Source of the DNA: an uncultured Pseudomonadota bacterium
GTDB lineage: Bacteria > Myxococcota_A > UBA796 > GCA-2862545
Direction: 5' to 3'
DNA length: 64,000 nt
Assembly: GCA_913061235.1 (NCBI GenBank)
Contig: CAJXTB010000026.1
Location: forward strand, 21,997 to 85,996
Shown: piece by piece, positions 42,673-51,810 of the stretch
How the letters are laid out: each line of letters opens with the position of its first letter
Position numbering within the stretch: position 1 is the first letter of the stretch
Program-made: the position numbers and the translations under genes
Notes under the pieces: model-generated
The model's input: the letters and a program-made list of their open reading frames with translations, nothing else
Database searches by the model: none
Told to the model about the DNA's origin: nothing

Positions 42673-43302
42673 CTACAGCGCCGCAGCGCTTTCATGGTCG
42701 AAGGTAAGGCCAAGCGAACGAAAGCCTTGTCGCAGCAAACGAGCCCCCAGATCTGCGTCGTCGTCAGACAGCCGCTCTCCATCCACAGGGAACACCGCTA
42801 CGACCGAGACCATGGCTAGTCCGAAGAACACGAGAGCCGCCCGCACATCCAAGTCGTCGGGCACCTTGAATCCCAAGGCGTCGCGCAAGAGATTCTCCAG
42901 CGATGCCAGGACCGGTAGCGCTCGACTCTTAAGAGGTTGGCCTGGCGTCGGGGTTTCGGACATGATCTCGCGCATGAGCAGCCGAGCCAAGTCCGGGTAC
43001 TTGCGGAAGACCTCAACCACCTCTACGAACACCGCGCGGAGGACGTCTCCCTCTTCGGCCGCAACCTCTTGCACCCGCGGAAACACATGGCCGAAGGCCA
43101 CGGATAAGTCACCCATGACCCTCTCACGCAGGCCGCCCTTGCTCCCAAAGTGGTACAGAACCAGAGCTTTGGAGACGCCGGAGGCCTTGGCGATGTCGCT
43201 AATGCTTGTGGCTCCAAAACCGTGAGCCGCAAACAGCCGGGTTGACATCAACACAATGTGCGATTTCAACGCCTGAACTTCCTCTGCCGTTCCCCTACCC
43301 AT
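42673..43302 (-). CDS. TetR-family transcriptional regulator
   Basis: 209 residues from MGRGTAEEV; a start 12 codons upstream adds unrelated residues. HTH at 10-55: LFAAHGFGATSISDIAKASGVSKALVLYHFGSKGGL. The ligand domain is helical with KYPDLARLLMREIMSE. No Cys-based arsenic site is seen (As sensors of the ArsR family use Cys), so its signal may be unrelated to arsenic. Same strand and upstream of arsM. Confidence 0.9.
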   Translation of the reverse strand: MGRGTAEEVQALKSHIVLMSTRLFAAHGFGATSISDIAKASGVSKALVLYHFGSKGGLRERVMGDLSVAFGHVFPRVQEVAAEEGDVLRAVFVEVVEVFRKYPDLARLLMREIMSETPTPGQPLKSRALPVLASLENLLRDALGFKVPDDLDVRAALVFFGLAMVSVVAVFPVDGERLSDDDADLGARLLRQGFRSLGLTFDHESAAAL

Positions 43303-43394
43303 GATCCCCCCCAGTGGCCCAGCATACTCGTAGACCAAGTCGATGTCGAAAATTTTTCAACAGGTGACAGGGCAGGGTCACTTTCAGGGCTGGA

Positions 43395-44336
43395 CTAGGC
43401 GGGAACCAGAAGTTCGTTCAAACAGCGCTCTGCCAGTTCAACAATGGCGGTCATTCCCGACAAACCGTGGGCTCGTTCCACGTCACCGTTGAAGTTCGTA
43501 GTGCCATTGATGTCATACGTGTAGCGCTGGCCGTCAGCGTCTTCGACGAACTCAATGCCGGCTACATCAATGTTGTTCGCGCGCATCATGGAGATGTAGG
43601 CAGCCACAAGAGGGTCTTCGGCGGTGATTTCTTCACGCAACGAGAAGCGCGCGTCCTCTCCTACCGGGCAGAAGTCGTCTCCAATGCTGCAGGCGTCTGC
43701 CGGGCACAACTCAAAGCCGCCTTCTGTGCTGCTCTTGATGGCGTACTGAAAGACTCCGTCTACAATCTCTACACGCGTGATGAACGACCCACGCGGGGCA
43801 ATGTACTGCTGAAGTAGGGTCACGTTGTCGGGTCCTACGACAAACTCATCACCGTCTACATAGGCGTCAAACGCCGCCAAATCTCGGAACAAGCGCACGC
43901 CAAGACCCTTGCCGCCCTGGTTGTCCTTGGTGATGAACGGCAAGTCCATGGTGCGTGCTGCGAGCTTGAGTCGGTCAGGCCCTCCAACGACGGCTAGGGT
44001 GCGTGGCGTCTGGATTCCAGCAACGGAGAGCGCCAGGTCTTGCCGCACCTTGCTGACTTCCAGCGAGAAGGCCGTCGAGCCGTTGATGACACGACGCCCA
44101 TGGGCTTCCAAGACGTGCAGGTATTGCTGCAGGAAGGTCACCCCTCCTTGATGGCCGCGTGTGTGCGACGACGGGCTCATCCGATTGATAAACACGCCTT
44201 CGGGCGGCACTGCTGAAAGGTCCACATGGCCGTCCACCAGGGCATGCTCGACGTAGGGAAGGCCCTTTGCATCAAGGGCAGCACGCAGGGGCGGCATCCA
44301 GTCTTCGTTCTCGAACAGCACGTGAACCTTGGACAT
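43395..44336 (-). CDS. RimK-like ATP-grasp ligase
   Basis: 313 residues from the ATG after ggagaagttgaa; upstream in-frame codons lack protein character. ATP-grasp features: VRQDLALSVAGIQTPRT, PFITKDNQGGKGLGVRLF with the P-loop-like Gly segment, TLLQQYIAPRGSFITRVEIVD, and the Mg site VAGIEFVEDADGQRYTYDINGTTNFN. The N-terminal fold (VHVLFENEDWMPPLRAALDAKG) is pre-ATP-grasp. The family links an amino acid to a carboxylate through an acyl phosphate. Three cysteines at 220-232 (ELCPADACSIGDDFC) are unusual. Substrate unknown. Confidence 0.85.
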   Translation of the reverse strand: MSKVHVLFENEDWMPPLRAALDAKGLPYVEHALVDGHVDLSAVPPEGVFINRMSPSSHTRGHQGGVTFLQQYLHVLEAHGRRVINGSTAFSLEVSKVRQDLALSVAGIQTPRTLAVVGGPDRLKLAARTMDLPFITKDNQGGKGLGVRLFRDLAAFDAYVDGDEFVVGPDNVTLLQQYIAPRGSFITRVEIVDGVFQYAIKSSTEGGFELCPADACSIGDDFCPVGEDARFSLREEITAEDPLVAAYISMMRANNIDVAGIEFVEDADGQRYTYDINGTTNFNGDVERAHGLSGMTAIVELAERCLNELLVPA

Positions 44337-44638
44337 TTCAACTTCTCCGTTCCGGCAGACGCGGGTGTTCGTCGCCCGCTCTTTTGGGCCAGCGCGACCA
44401 TAGCCAATCGATGTGCAGACTGCACTCATATTTGGGACAATTAGGACAAAATTGGACGCGGTGCCCCACTTATGCGAACGCCCAGCCGCACCAGAGCAGG
44501 CTTTGCAAGCTGCATGGCACCCGACAATCGGCGTTAGAATCTTCACCAAGGTACGTCGATAGGCCATGATCAACGGGGTAAGTCCAGCAACGAATCCCGC
44601 GCCACAAGCCGTTGGTAGTGCCAACGCCCGGAGCCCGA
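44337..44638. promoter_or_regulatory. 302-bp divergent intergenic region with palindrome and tandem GGACAA
   Basis: GTGCAG-A-CTGCAC (44413-44425) is a perfect 13-bp palindrome 77 bp upstream of the ATP-grasp gene. Just beyond it three GGACAA-like units repeat about every nine to ten bases (44432-44457). TAGAAT at 44535-44540 resembles a plus-strand -10 but lacks a -35 at the right distance. No RNA gene seen. Confidence 0.4.
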
Positions 44639-45055
44639 ATGTCCGTCATGCCCATGCTCGCCTACGCGGATGCCTCCGCCGCCATCGACTTCCTGACCCG
44701 AGTCTTCGGGTTCACCGAGAGCTACCGGCTACAGATGCCAGACGGAAGCATTGGCCATGCGGAGCTGGAGCTACAAGGCGCCGTCATTGCACTCGCTACG
44801 GCATGGCGGAGCATGGGAATCGTTCCACCCAACGAATTGAACGGTGTTCATTGCCAGATTTCGGTCCAACTCAAGGACGTCAACGCGCACTTCGAGCGGT
44901 CGAAAAAGCTGGGTGCAACCATCACTGCCGCACCCGAAGACCAGTTTCACGGTCACCGGATGTACCGAGCCGTAGACCCCGAAGGTCACCGCTGGGTGTT
45001 CCAACAGAAACTACGGGATGTCAGCGTTGAGGAGATGAAGGCACTGATGGGCTAG
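44639..45055 (+). CDS. VOC-family (glyoxalase/PhnB-like) protein
   Basis: 138 residues from the ATG with cggagcccga upstream. MLAYADASAAIDFLTRVFGF is the standard VOC opening, then GSIGHAELELQGAVIAL, ISVQLKDVNAHFERSKKLGA, and YRAVDPEGHRWVFQQ at the end. The metal-site positions His (GHAEL) and the terminal HRW are present, so an enzyme is possible. Role unknown; neighbours deal with arsenic and conjugation. Confidence 0.85.
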   Translation: MSVMPMLAYADASAAIDFLTRVFGFTESYRLQMPDGSIGHAELELQGAVIALATAWRSMGIVPPNELNGVHCQISVQLKDVNAHFERSKKLGATITAAPEDQFHGHRMYRAVDPEGHRWVFQQKLRDVSVEEMKALMG

Positions 45056-45071
45056 CCTTAGGGATGGGCCC

Positions 45072-45470
45072 TTAGATGGCCCGTACCCACCAACCCCGTC
45101 CGCGCTTCTCAAACTCGGCTCGGCCTTGTTCCTTAAGAATGGGCGTGACGTAGTTGGCGAAGCGACCACGGTAGCCCTTGCGAAGCCCATACCAGCCAGC
45201 CACAGGGTTTTCGGTAGAGCGCGCCCAGTGTTCGACGGTGTCAGGCTTTGTGTCTACCTTCTCATCCTTGTTGCCGAGCTCCATCCAGTCGCCGTGCTCT
45301 TTGAGCATGGTGTACAGGTCCTCAAGACCCCGACGACGGTACTGAAGCCAGGTCTTTCCGACCTGACAATGAAGGACATCGGTGTACTCGTCCACATGCA
45401 TCTCGAACTCGCTCACGCCGGGAGGAGTCGTGAGTGTCCATGGATCCTCTTTCGTTCCGCTACCAGCCAT
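45072..45470 (-). CDS. Conserved hypothetical protein
   Basis: 132 residues. Features: MAGSGTKEDPWTLTTPPG, LHCQVGKTWLQYRRRGLEDLYTMLKEHGDWMELGN, NPVAGWYGLRKGYRGRFANYV. I recall this pattern in a small soluble family of uncharacterised proteins (DUF6855-like), but cannot confirm the number. No signal peptide or membrane segment. Position between VOC and arsH, convergent with the former. Confidence 0.7.
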   Translation of the reverse strand: MAGSGTKEDPWTLTTPPGVSEFEMHVDEYTDVLHCQVGKTWLQYRRRGLEDLYTMLKEHGDWMELGNKDEKVDTKPDTVEHWARSTENPVAGWYGLRKGYRGRFANYVTPILKEQGRAEFEKRGRGWWVRAI

Positions 45471-45611
45471 ACAGCCTCCAATGGCGACAGCCTACATCAC
45501 GTCTGGGCCCGGTGCCGTCTGCACCCCCGTCCCGTCCTGAACGTACATCTTCGACAGCCCCGCCGGTAGCGGTCAGCACACGATACGCAGCCCGTCCTGA
45601 CCGGAGCAGAC

Positions 45612-46334
45612 ATGGCCGACTGGCACACAGGCAATCCCCCTCCCCTCACCGCACCAACGTGGCCGACGACGCCCATGAGTACGCATCCTCCGCGCGTTCT
45701 GATGCTGTACGGGAGCCTGCGGGAGCGCTCGTTCTCGCGACTGGCTGCGGAAGAAGGAGCCCGTGTGCTCGAAGGTCTCGGCTGCGAAGTCCGCTGGTTC
45801 CACGCCCATGATCTACCCGTCAAAGCACCCGGCCTCGATGAACACCCAGAGGTGCTGCGCTTGCGGGAGCTGTCCATCTGGTCTGAAGCTCAGGTGTGGA
45901 GCTGCCCAGAGATGCATGGGGCAATCACCGGCGTATTCAAGAACCAGATCGACTGGATTCCCCTCTCTATCGGTGCCGTCCGTCCAACACAGGGACGAGC
46001 GCTCGCGGTCATGCAGGTCTGCGGTGGTAGCCAGAGCTTCAACGTGGTGAACACGCTGCGCGTCCTAGGTCGGTGGATGCGCATGCTCACCATTCCCAAT
46101 CAGTCGAGTGTGGCCAAGGCCTACAACGAGTTCCACCAAGACGGAACCATGAAGGACAGCGCCTTTCGCGACCGCATTGTCGACGTCATGGAGGAGCTGT
46201 ACAAGTTCACACTATTGACGAGGGATCACCGTGACTTTCTCGTGGACCGCTACAGCGAGCGCCGCGAGAAGGCACACGCGGCGTTGCCAGAAGAAGAACG
46301 GCCGCAAGACCGAATCGGCGGCAAAGGCCTGTAG
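45612..46334 (+). CDS. arsH: ArsH, NADPH-dependent FMN reductase of arsenic resistance
   Basis: 240 residues. ArsH marks are strong: [95 protein letters not shown]. The enzyme oxidises trivalent organoarsenicals to the less toxic pentavalent form, complementing ArsM three kilobases away. A stem-loop terminator follows 3 bp after the stop region. No arsR or arsB in the window. Confidence 0.95.
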   Translation: MADWHTGNPPPLTAPTWPTTPMSTHPPRVLMLYGSLRERSFSRLAAEEGARVLEGLGCEVRWFHAHDLPVKAPGLDEHPEVLRLRELSIWSEAQVWSCPEMHGAITGVFKNQIDWIPLSIGAVRPTQGRALAVMQVCGGSQSFNVVNTLRVLGRWMRMLTIPNQSSVAKAYNEFHQDGTMKDSAFRDRIVDVMEELYKFTLLTRDHRDFLVDRYSERREKAHAALPEEERPQDRIGGKGL

Positions 46335-46337
46335 ATC

Positions 46338-46357
46338 GACTCCCAGCAGGGGGAGTC
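46338..46357 (+). terminator. Stem-loop terminator after arsH
   Basis: GACTCCC (46338-46344) pairs with GGGAGTC (46351-46357) across a 6-nt loop, starting 3 bp after the arsH stop. Downstream sequence becomes AT-rich (cttaataaac) but there is no long T-run. Confidence 0.6.
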
Positions 46358-46450
46358 CAGCTTAATAAACGGTGTTCATTACCGAAAAACGTAGCTAGCA
46401 TCTCTCCTAGACACAACGACCTGTCCGGTCGGGTCACAGGCACTGTACAC

Positions 46451-46468
46451 TGCCTCCAACCGGAGGCA
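46451..46468 (+). promoter_or_regulatory. Hairpin that sequesters the Shine-Dalgarno of the collagen-like gene
   Basis: TGCCTCC (46451-46457), loop AACC, GGAGGCA (46462-46468), ending 4 nt before the ATG. The whole GGAGG is inside a perfect 7-bp stem, so initiation should be blocked unless the stem melts or is opened. Consistent with translational control. Confidence 0.6.
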
Positions 46469-46472
46469 TTCC

Positions 46473-47582
46473 ATGCGCTCAGCTCTGTTCGTTCTAGCCC
46501 TCACCTGTATGCAAGCAGCACATGCCACGCCGCTGGAGCTGACCCACCAAGCACGATTGCTCGATGCTGCGGGTGGGCCGCTACAGGGAGAACACGACGT
46601 CCAGCTGGCGCTCTACGACTCCGTTCAGGGAGGAGCGAGCGTCTACAGCGCCGACCACACCGTCCAGATTGAAGACGGCTACATCACGCTGACGCTGACG
46701 CCAGAGGACACCGTTCTGGCGCAAGATGTCTGGGTACAGGTCACCATCAACGGCGAAGTCCTGGAGCCCCGCTCGAAGCTGGGTTCAGTGCCCTACGCAC
46801 GCATCGCCCGCTCGCTGACTGGCGGCTCTGTCGACGCCACATCTATCGCCATCAACGGCATTCCCATCGTAGACAGCACAGGCGCATGGGTAGGCAGTCC
46901 TACCGGGCTCGTCGGGCCCCGAGGCCCCGCTGGAGACGACGGTGCGCAAGGACCTAGAGGTCCGACCGGTCTGACCGGCCCCGCAGGTGAGCCGGGAAAC
47001 AATGGCGTTCAGGGATTGCAGGGTCCAACCGGGGCACAGGGTCCACGAGGAAGCACCGGCGCGACTGGACCGCAGGGGCCCCAAGGTGCGTCTGGGACCA
47101 GCCTGTACCAACGGGCGACAGACGGAGGTTCCGCGGTCACGGTGAGCGGAGAAGGCGGGCGATACCAGCTCATTACCACCTACAACGGCTCATACCGCGA
47201 CACGAGGGCCATTCCACAGTCCATCATCAACAACTACTGCGGCGACTCAGATGGCTGTCAGGTCATCATTGCCATGCGCAACTGGTGGAGCTCGGGACTG
47301 CGCACGGAGCCCGCTGGCTATGACTTCCACTTCTGGTACACGCCGTCAAACGGGCGCTGGCGCCGTTCTGATTCGCTCGGCAGCGTCACTGGTGACGACG
47401 GCGACGGGTCCACGACCCACGTCATCAATGCCTTCGACGCCTGCTACTTTACGGACGGCAACTACAACAATGGTTCAAGCCAGAACGACCCAGGTATGGG
47501 TATGAACCTGCTTTACTGGACGGGCTACACCAACGGCAGCACGGCGGTGAAGAAGCAGTGTGAGCTCACCATCATCGACTGA
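46473..47582 (+). CDS. Exported collagen-like surface protein
   Basis: 369 residues, signal peptide ending AHA-TPLE. Residues 20-125 are the shared N-terminal module ([34 protein letters not shown]). Residues 146-210 hold about 20 Gly-x-y triplets ([19 protein letters not shown] and so on), a collagen triple helix in bacterial style rich in Pro, Gln and Thr. The C-terminal 155 residues form a Cys-containing globular head ([30 protein letters not shown]). A trimeric stalked adhesin is the natural reading. Translation appears regulated by a hairpin. Confidence 0.85.
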   Translation: MRSALFVLALTCMQAAHATPLELTHQARLLDAAGGPLQGEHDVQLALYDSVQGGASVYSADHTVQIEDGYITLTLTPEDTVLAQDVWVQVTINGEVLEPRSKLGSVPYARIARSLTGGSVDATSIAINGIPIVDSTGAWVGSPTGLVGPRGPAGDDGAQGPRGPTGLTGPAGEPGNNGVQGLQGPTGAQGPRGSTGATGPQGPQGASGTSLYQRATDGGSAVTVSGEGGRYQLITTYNGSYRDTRAIPQSIINNYCGDSDGCQVIIAMRNWWSSGLRTEPAGYDFHFWYTPSNGRWRRSDSLGSVTGDDGDGSTTHVINAFDACYFTDGNYNNGSSQNDPGMGMNLLYWTGYTNGSTAVKKQCELTIID

Positions 47583-47607
47583 GGCTCAGACGCGCTAGTA
47601 GCCCGGC

Positions 47608-48477
47608 ATGATCACTACAATACTGACCCATCCTGGTGGCGCGCACAAAGACGACTTGCTCGCCGCCTGCATACTCATTGCCACACACGGCGCTCCCGTC
47701 GTAAGGCGTGACCCGACCCCCGAAGAAGTGGCCGACCCGAGTGTGGCCATTGTGGACGTTGGTGGAAGCCACGACCCGGCGCTGTCGAACTTCGACCACC
47801 ATCACTTTCCACGCGAACATCCGCCGACCTGCGCGCTAAGTCTCGTCTTGAAAGACCTGGGTCTGTATGACGACGCCCTCAAGTTCTGCGACTGGCTAGA
47901 GCCCGCCGAATGGTTCGACTCGCGGGGTCCCAAGCGGACTGCAGAGTGGCTCGGTGTGCCACGCAAGGCCATCTCCCAGCTCAACTCTCCCGTCGACTCA
48001 ACGCTACTCCGACGCTTTGCCCAGAAGTCGGAACTTGCGGCGGGAGACACGGTGTACGAGTTCATGCGCATCGTCGGTGATGACCTGCTCACGTACCTCA
48101 AAGAGGCGCGCGAACGCCTAGACTTCGTCGGCAGTCACATTCAGCGCTGGTCTGTCCCCTGTGGAGACGAGAACATCGACACGCTGTTCTTGCCACGGAC
48201 CACGCCCGAGCTCGATGAGCCCAGCAACTCGGTGGCCAGCTACATCCGTGCCCAAGGCCTCGACGCTGACATCGCGGCTATCGTCTACCCAGACCGCCGT
48301 GGCGGCGGGTACGGCATCGCCCGACATGAGGACCACCCACGCCTCGACTTCGTTCGCGTCCAAGACGAGCCAGATGTGCACTTCGCCCACAAGAGCGGCT
48401 TCGTGTGCAAGACCAGCGCGTCCACCCCCGAACGCCTGAAAGAGCTCGTGTCGAAAGGCTGGGTTCCAAAAGCCTAG
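47608..48477 (+). CDS. MYG1-family (UPF0160) metal-dependent hydrolase
   Basis: 289 residues, a DHH-like fold. THPGGAHKDDLLAACIL, VAIVDVGGSHDPALSNFDHHHF and CDWLEPAEWFD carry the metal-binding Asp/His residues. In eukaryotes MYG1 is a 3'-5' RNA exonuclease of mitochondria and nucleolus; bacterial members are uncharacterised. The C-terminus has a GGGYGIARHEDHPRLDFVR and KSGFVCKT segment typical of the family. Starts 25 bp after the collagen-like gene without a clear ribosome site. Confidence 0.88.
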   Translation: MITTILTHPGGAHKDDLLAACILIATHGAPVVRRDPTPEEVADPSVAIVDVGGSHDPALSNFDHHHFPREHPPTCALSLVLKDLGLYDDALKFCDWLEPAEWFDSRGPKRTAEWLGVPRKAISQLNSPVDSTLLRRFAQKSELAAGDTVYEFMRIVGDDLLTYLKEARERLDFVGSHIQRWSVPCGDENIDTLFLPRTTPELDEPSNSVASYIRAQGLDADIAAIVYPDRRGGGYGIARHEDHPRLDFVRVQDEPDVHFAHKSGFVCKTSASTPERLKELVSKGWVPKA

Positions 48478-48483
48478 TCCTCG

Positions 48484-48861
48484 CTACCAGGTGTAGCCGA
48501 CAACACGGGCCGTTCCGTCCAGCTCGCACACAGGGAGCACCGTACAGGCCCGACCTTGGTCCTCATTGGTGGCGTCGAACACTTCGTTGCAGTGCAGAGC
48601 GTCACAGCTCTGCCCCCAGCGTTGTAGTCCACCGTGACGAAGCGCGTTGTCGCCGTCGTCCACGACGTTCAAACTAGGCACCGTCACAGCGCTCAGTGCA
48701 GACAACCACTGCTCGTTCGCACGCTGCAGTACATACCCCTCACCTACGCCCCCCAAGAAGCCATCGTTCAGTGTGAGGTCGGAGGGTCCAGACTGCAGGC
48801 GGATGCCGTTGGCCAGCCAGTCGAGCAAAGAGACGGTGACTGTTGGATCAGCGATGCACAC
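48484..48861 (-). CDS. Uncertain 125-residue ORF in frame with the haloperoxidase-like gene
   Basis: GTG start. It follows the TAG of the 48886-51690 gene in the same frame with no other stop between, 33 codon-sized bases apart. It has four cysteines (SCDALHC, ACTVLPVC) and no signal peptide. Either an independent small gene, or the C-terminus of a longer ancestral protein cut by the TAG. Upstream there is no ribosome site. I do not recognise it. Confidence 0.4.
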   Translation of the reverse strand: MCIADPTVTVSLLDWLANGIRLQSGPSDLTLNDGFLGGVGEGYVLQRANEQWLSALSAVTVPSLNVVDDGDNALRHGGLQRWGQSCDALHCNEVFDATNEDQGRACTVLPVCELDGTARVVGYTW

Positions 48862-48885
48862 TGGAGTGACACCCGCCGCGGGCTG

Positions 48886-51690
48886 CTAGCGCGACAACGG
48901 CTGGGCAGTTCCGTCATAATAGAGCCGTGCCTTGTCCACAGCGAGCTCTCCCACCGTCGCACCAATCACCCGACCATCAAAGTCATCCGGTGCAATGTGA
49001 ATGCCTCCCCACAGGCGGGACTGCCCTGCTTGGTCGGCGGCATCTGCGTAGGTGGCCCACTGAAGGGTCACGCTCGTAGACGGCCCCTGTTCAAACACCA
49101 GGTACTCGTTTTCGACGGCAGAGAAGGTGGCGAGTCCACCCGGGAAGAAGGCATCTCCCGTCAGCTGTTCGAGCGCCACCGCCGCGGCACGACTGAACGT
49201 ACTGTGACCGGACACGTAGCCTGGAAATGCAGGGCTCACAAAGGTTCTTCGCTGGTACGGCATCCATTCTACAGCGCGTTCCCAACCGTGACCGCCGGCC
49301 TCCGTCATGGAATCGCCTGGCTCTCCTCGCCATGTATACACAGCGATCTGGCCCACAAAGTGCTGAAGGCCATCGTGCCGCTCTCCCGGTAGACTTGAAG
49401 TATCCGTGATGAGCTCAATGAGCCCCGGAACCAACGGCAGGCCCTCTGTAGAGTAGTTCGGAAGCGCTGGATCGGTAGATTGTCCCTGGCCACCCCGGTA
49501 GCGAATCAGTGCGACGGGACGGGCTGACTCGCTCTCCCGCTTGAGCTCCCATGCGGCGATAGCGGCATCATGAACAGCGCCATTGAGCGCCAGGTACATC
49601 TTGATGTCCCACTCAAGCGCGTCCACCGAGGTCTCTCCGAATAGAACGCGCTCAAAGGCAGGATGAGCCACGGCGTTATTCGCGAGGGTGTTCCAGTGTC
49701 CTGGTGGGGTCTCCGAATCAGGACCATCCGCCCAGAACTCAGCGAGTACTCGCCCCAGGTCTGCACGCAACACTGGGTTGGGCGGGTAGGGTTGGCCGGT
49801 CGCGGGGTTCAACGCGTGGCCACTGCCAGAATCGGTCCCTAACGGACTATTGCCGAAGGCTCCCGGCGACACATCCATCACAGTCGCATTGGTGGTGTCG
49901 AGCCAGGCTGTCTTCCGCAAGACCTCAATGAGCCATGCGTCCATCTGCGGGCTGTCGTACGCCGGTAACGACCCTTCGAAGTAGGTCTGGCCCGGTGCCG
50001 AGCGCTGTAGTGCAAACGGCTCCACGCCGCCCCAGTGCGGCCCAATGTAGACCTGAACCCCGGACTCAGCGGCAATGCCGTTCTGTGTGACGGCCTCAGC
50101 CAAGTTGATGGGTGCCCAAAGGTCAGGCACGTCCGGTGTAAAGAACACGCTGTCGATGGTCAGCAGTGGATTGCTCGGCTCATACCCGCCCGGGTCCGCG
50201 TAGCCGTTCGCCTCGTTTGCGCCATCGTCCGCATAGTACTGAACAACGGCCTTTCCAATACGGTTCCCCACAGCGACCGGGTCCGTTCCCGAGCTGTTGT
50301 CATTGGTCGGGTCGAGTCCCAAGGCCGTCATCTGCGCGTCGAAACAGGCCAGTGAAACATCCCCGCCTGCAGCCTGAACGTACCGATGGCTGAGGACCTC
50401 GTGGGCCGCGTAGGACAGAGCGATTTCACGTGCATCCACCACGTCCGCAGCCGTCACGGATTCCCGCACAACAACACCGACACCTACGTCATCGTAGGCA
50501 ACCCAAGCATCCCACATAGCGACCGACGAGTGGAACAGATTCCGGGCGTGTACGCCTGGCTCCGGAATGTCCCGACGAATGGCATTGAGGACCTGTTCAT
50601 TCCAAGCGTGGGCCACAGTCCCCTCACCCACCAAGTCGACGCCGTCGGACGGGCAAACCACCTGTTCCTCGTCCGGTCCTGGCGGCAACGGGGGCGGCTC
50701 TGGCACGTCATCGAGGCTGGCCACGAGCACGCCCTGGTCGAGAGCAGCGGTCAGGATGTTTCCGCCCACCGACCACACCCCGTCATCTGGATCCACCCAC
50801 ACAGCATGCAAAGAGCCCCCGCTGATGACGCCCACAGGGTCTTCCGTCCGCCACTTCCCATCACGCTCGCGTAAGACCTCGCCTGCCGCACCTACAGCTA
50901 CGGCATCGCCCTGCGTATCCAGGGCTACACCCTGTAGAAGGCGAGTACCGCCAGGGGTCACATTGGTCCAGCTATCGTCCTCTGCACTGAACTCCAACAC
51001 CACGCCGCTGCCACCGTCTTCCCCCACCGCGACGACGCGGTTGCTATTGCCTGTCACGCTGAACAATCGTGCGGTTGTGGGTGTTGGAACCACTGTCAAC
51101 GGCCCCCCAAACCGGCTGCGTAAGGTGGTCCCCCGGTCGCCTACGACCCAGACCGTGCCCTCACCGTCTCCCCACACCTTCAACATGGACGGCACTTCGC
51201 CGCCAGAGACGCGCTCAATGTCCAGCGGCAGTCGCATTGTCCGCCAGTCAGCGCCGTCGTAGTGCCACACAAAGCCATTGCGGCCCGCGTGTCCCCCAAC
51301 GGCCCAGATGTCGTCTTCCGCAGAGGCCCAGAGTCCGAACACGGTCAGGCGTCCTGGACCGGGAGTGGTGAGTCGCTCAAAGCTGTCCGTCTCACTGTCG
51401 TACATCACCACAGTGGCGTTGGACCCGGCCATCAACACGCGGTCTTCGTCCAGTGCTTGGGTCCACCACAGATCACCGCGGGTTCCGGTCGCCTTTCGAA
51501 TCCAGTCCTGCCCATTGAAGTGCATCACAGTGGGCCCAGCCCCAGTGTCAGCCCCAACAACCCAGACGTCGGACGCAGAGGTGCCGGTGACCCCGAGTAG
51601 ACCGGCTTCTTCGCCGTCAAACGAGACCTCGAGAGACGGGTTGCACGCCATGGCCATCAAGAAGAGAGAGGAAGTGACGAGCCTGGACAT
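48886..51690 (-). CDS. Lipoprotein fusing an N-terminal beta-propeller to a vanadium haloperoxidase/PAP2-like domain
   Basis: 934 residues, lipobox MAMAC. Residues 25-330 are propeller repeats with SASDVWVVGA, AEDDIWAVGG, GEGTVWVVGD, VDPDDGVWSVGG. After a Pro-rich linker (335-345), residues 350-920 resemble bacterial vanadium-dependent haloperoxidases: NLFHSSVAMWDAWVAY, the vanadate-site segments RTFVSPAFPGYVSGHSTFS (about 820) and SRLWGGIHIAPDDFDGRVIG (about 890) with the expected Arg, Ser-Gly-His and His. It may halogenate or act as a phosphatase outside the cell. Propeller fusion is uncommon to my knowledge. Confidence 0.85.
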   Translation of the reverse strand: MSRLVTSSLFLMAMACNPSLEVSFDGEEAGLLGVTGTSASDVWVVGADTGAGPTVMHFNGQDWIRKATGTRGDLWWTQALDEDRVLMAGSNATVVMYDSETDSFERLTTPGPGRLTVFGLWASAEDDIWAVGGHAGRNGFVWHYDGADWRTMRLPLDIERVSGGEVPSMLKVWGDGEGTVWVVGDRGTTLRSRFGGPLTVVPTPTTARLFSVTGNSNRVVAVGEDGGSGVVLEFSAEDDSWTNVTPGGTRLLQGVALDTQGDAVAVGAAGEVLRERDGKWRTEDPVGVISGGSLHAVWVDPDDGVWSVGGNILTAALDQGVLVASLDDVPEPPPLPPGPDEEQVVCPSDGVDLVGEGTVAHAWNEQVLNAIRRDIPEPGVHARNLFHSSVAMWDAWVAYDDVGVGVVVRESVTAADVVDAREIALSYAAHEVLSHRYVQAAGGDVSLACFDAQMTALGLDPTNDNSSGTDPVAVGNRIGKAVVQYYADDGANEANGYADPGGYEPSNPLLTIDSVFFTPDVPDLWAPINLAEAVTQNGIAAESGVQVYIGPHWGGVEPFALQRSAPGQTYFEGSLPAYDSPQMDAWLIEVLRKTAWLDTTNATVMDVSPGAFGNSPLGTDSGSGHALNPATGQPYPPNPVLRADLGRVLAEFWADGPDSETPPGHWNTLANNAVAHPAFERVLFGETSVDALEWDIKMYLALNGAVHDAAIAAWELKRESESARPVALIRYRGGQGQSTDPALPNYSTEGLPLVPGLIELITDTSSLPGERHDGLQHFVGQIAVYTWRGEPGDSMTEAGGHGWERAVEWMPYQRRTFVSPAFPGYVSGHSTFSRAAAVALEQLTGDAFFPGGLATFSAVENEYLVFEQGPSTSVTLQWATYADAADQAGQSRLWGGIHIAPDDFDGRVIGATVGELAVDKARLYYDGTAQPLSR

Positions 51691-51810
51691 GAAACAGTAC
51701 CCCTAGTTGGGCCTATCCTAGCCACTTATGGGCTATCCGTCGTGGGGTAGGTCGTTGCAGCCCGCAACCAATGACGCTCAACGACATACACAGCGTCAGA
51801 GGAGAACCAC

